A DNA stretch of 64,000 bases, from contig JAOWCC010000064.1 in NCBI GenBank assembly GCA_030867875.1, forward strand, positions 39,082,802 to 39,146,801. The letters are read 5' to 3'. The stretch's first letter is position 1. Each line of letters starts with the position of its first letter. This DNA is from Actinernus sp. WN-2022. Its lineage: Eukaryota > Cnidaria > Anthozoa > Actiniaria > Actinernidae. This document shows positions 63,430-64,000 of this stretch, piece after piece. The position numbers were made by a program, and so were the translations under genes. The notes below the pieces were generated by a model, which saw nothing but the letters and a program-made list of their open reading frames with translations, ran no database searches and had not been told where the DNA came from.

Positions 63430-63596
63430 TCATTATGACGTCATTTTCCCGCTAAAAACGGAAAATCAGCGTTGGCGACCACGAAATTCGGATTCAGCGT
63501 CAAAAATCACACAAGAAGACACCTGTCGCCAACTTTTACTAAAAAATGCCTCATGCACTCTAAATATTGGACTTCTTGAATTTTTCGCCTAGTCTA

Positions 63597-63952
63597 TCAT
63601 ACGAAAGTGCACATCATAGTCGTACACTGCATTCCATTGAAACTTTCTGTTCGCCTTCTGAATAATATCCCGGTATCGTGCAAGCTCTTTGTACTTATGC
63701 GGGAATGCCCTCGTACAAGGTCCAGGCTTCAAGCCAGTGATCAAAGGACTCTATTGTAACCTTTGATTTAGCTTCTCCAGACCCGGCCTCGCCACGATTG
63801 TCGGGATTGAACCGTGGGATAAGGGTAGCCAAGTCCACGTAATCCCCCGATTTTACTGCCTTTACCACATTACCTGAAATCACTGGGTCCTGTTGTTTTG
63901 TAGCGCTCTCGTGTTCTTGATTCGGGGATCCGTCCTCTTTTTTCTCTATCAT
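63597..63952 (-). pseudogene. DIRS-like gag, N-terminal part
   Basis: The frame from 63952 starts MIEKKEDGSPNQEH and has VKSGDYVDLATLIPRF and SFDHWLEAWTLYE. After one frameshift near 63700 it continues FPHKYKELARYRDIIQKANR and NAVYDYDVHFR to the TCA where the 6.2-kb transposon is inserted. The rest of gag is at 57414-57212. The family call rests on the FDHWLEA...LARYRDII pattern. Confidence 0.5.
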
Positions 63953-64000
63953 GTCTCGTAGGTTTTTCTGTTCGAGCTGTAGTGACCCAACTTAACTTGA

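Larger units (their letters stand above)
57415..63596. mobile_element. 6.2-kb DNA transposon with XPG/PIN-like nuclease (Academ-like)
   Basis: TIRs of about 160 bp (57415-57575 and 63430-63596) start TAGACTTGGCGA / TAGACTAGGCGA and include GTAAAAGTTGGCGACAGGTG. TCA flanks both ends (57412-57414, 63597-63599), and excision restores the reading frame of the gag it interrupts. The single long minus-strand gene inside encodes a Cys/His N-terminus, a probable DDE-like centre, an XPG/PIN-like nuclease and a Cys cluster. Academ elements have 3-4 bp duplications, XPG-type nucleases and a cysteine domain; this is the best fit I know. Confidence 0.7.

Overview
This is eukaryotic, intron-containing, AT-rich DNA, most probably from an anthozoan cnidarian such as a stony coral. 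The evidence is the mix of dispersed repeats (many short terminal-inverted-repeat elements, CR1-like LINEs, BEL/Pao, Ty3/gypsy and a DIRS-like gag) and the cell-surface immunoglobulin genes. The species is inferred, not proven. No bacterial operon, CRISPR array or rRNA gene was seen. Most long open frames are transposon relics or shadows; the host genes are split into short exons on the minus strand.

Host content: a tandem cluster of immunoglobulin-superfamily receptor genes, all on the minus strand. Gene B (48594 down to 15139) can be assembled as eight exons: signal peptide, V-like Ig domain, I-set Ig domain, Thr-rich stalk with an 18-bp coding repeat, transmembrane helix, two tiny juxtamembrane exons, and a tyrosine-rich tail. 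The exon phases fit throughout (1,1,1,1,1,2,0) and give 465 codons with no internal stop. The tail carries four ITIM-consensus tyrosines, and the last two are also spaced as an ITAM. Gene A (7282 down to 1483, running off the left edge) has the same signal, V and I-set exons. Gene C (about 51.9-51.1 kb) is seen only as a stalk piece and an intact transmembrane exon. This domain plan resembles cnidarian allorecognition-type receptors (Hydractinia Alr), but homology to them is not shown here.

Repeat content: the intron of gene B between the I-set and V exons is 24 kb of nested insertions. A degenerate BEL/Pao element (23116-36275) contains a 7.3-kb THAP-encoding element flanked by TTAA (28614-35869), which in turn contains a 3.1-kb CACTA-ended element (29926-32999) with a MITE inside it. 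Next to it a CR1-like LINE (38808-45187) is split by a gypsy relic (39335-43601, 5-bp duplication GGCTG), which is itself split by a Mutator-like element (40637-42607).

Right flank: a pair of inverted 75-bp minisatellite arrays (52.8-53.3 and 56.2-57.1 kb) encloses a long-TIR element. A DIRS-like gag is then split by a 6.2-kb element (57415-63596) with TIRs of about 160 bp and a TCA duplication. That element encodes a long protein with an XPG/PIN-like nuclease segment and a C-terminal cysteine cluster, resembling the Academ group of DNA transposons.
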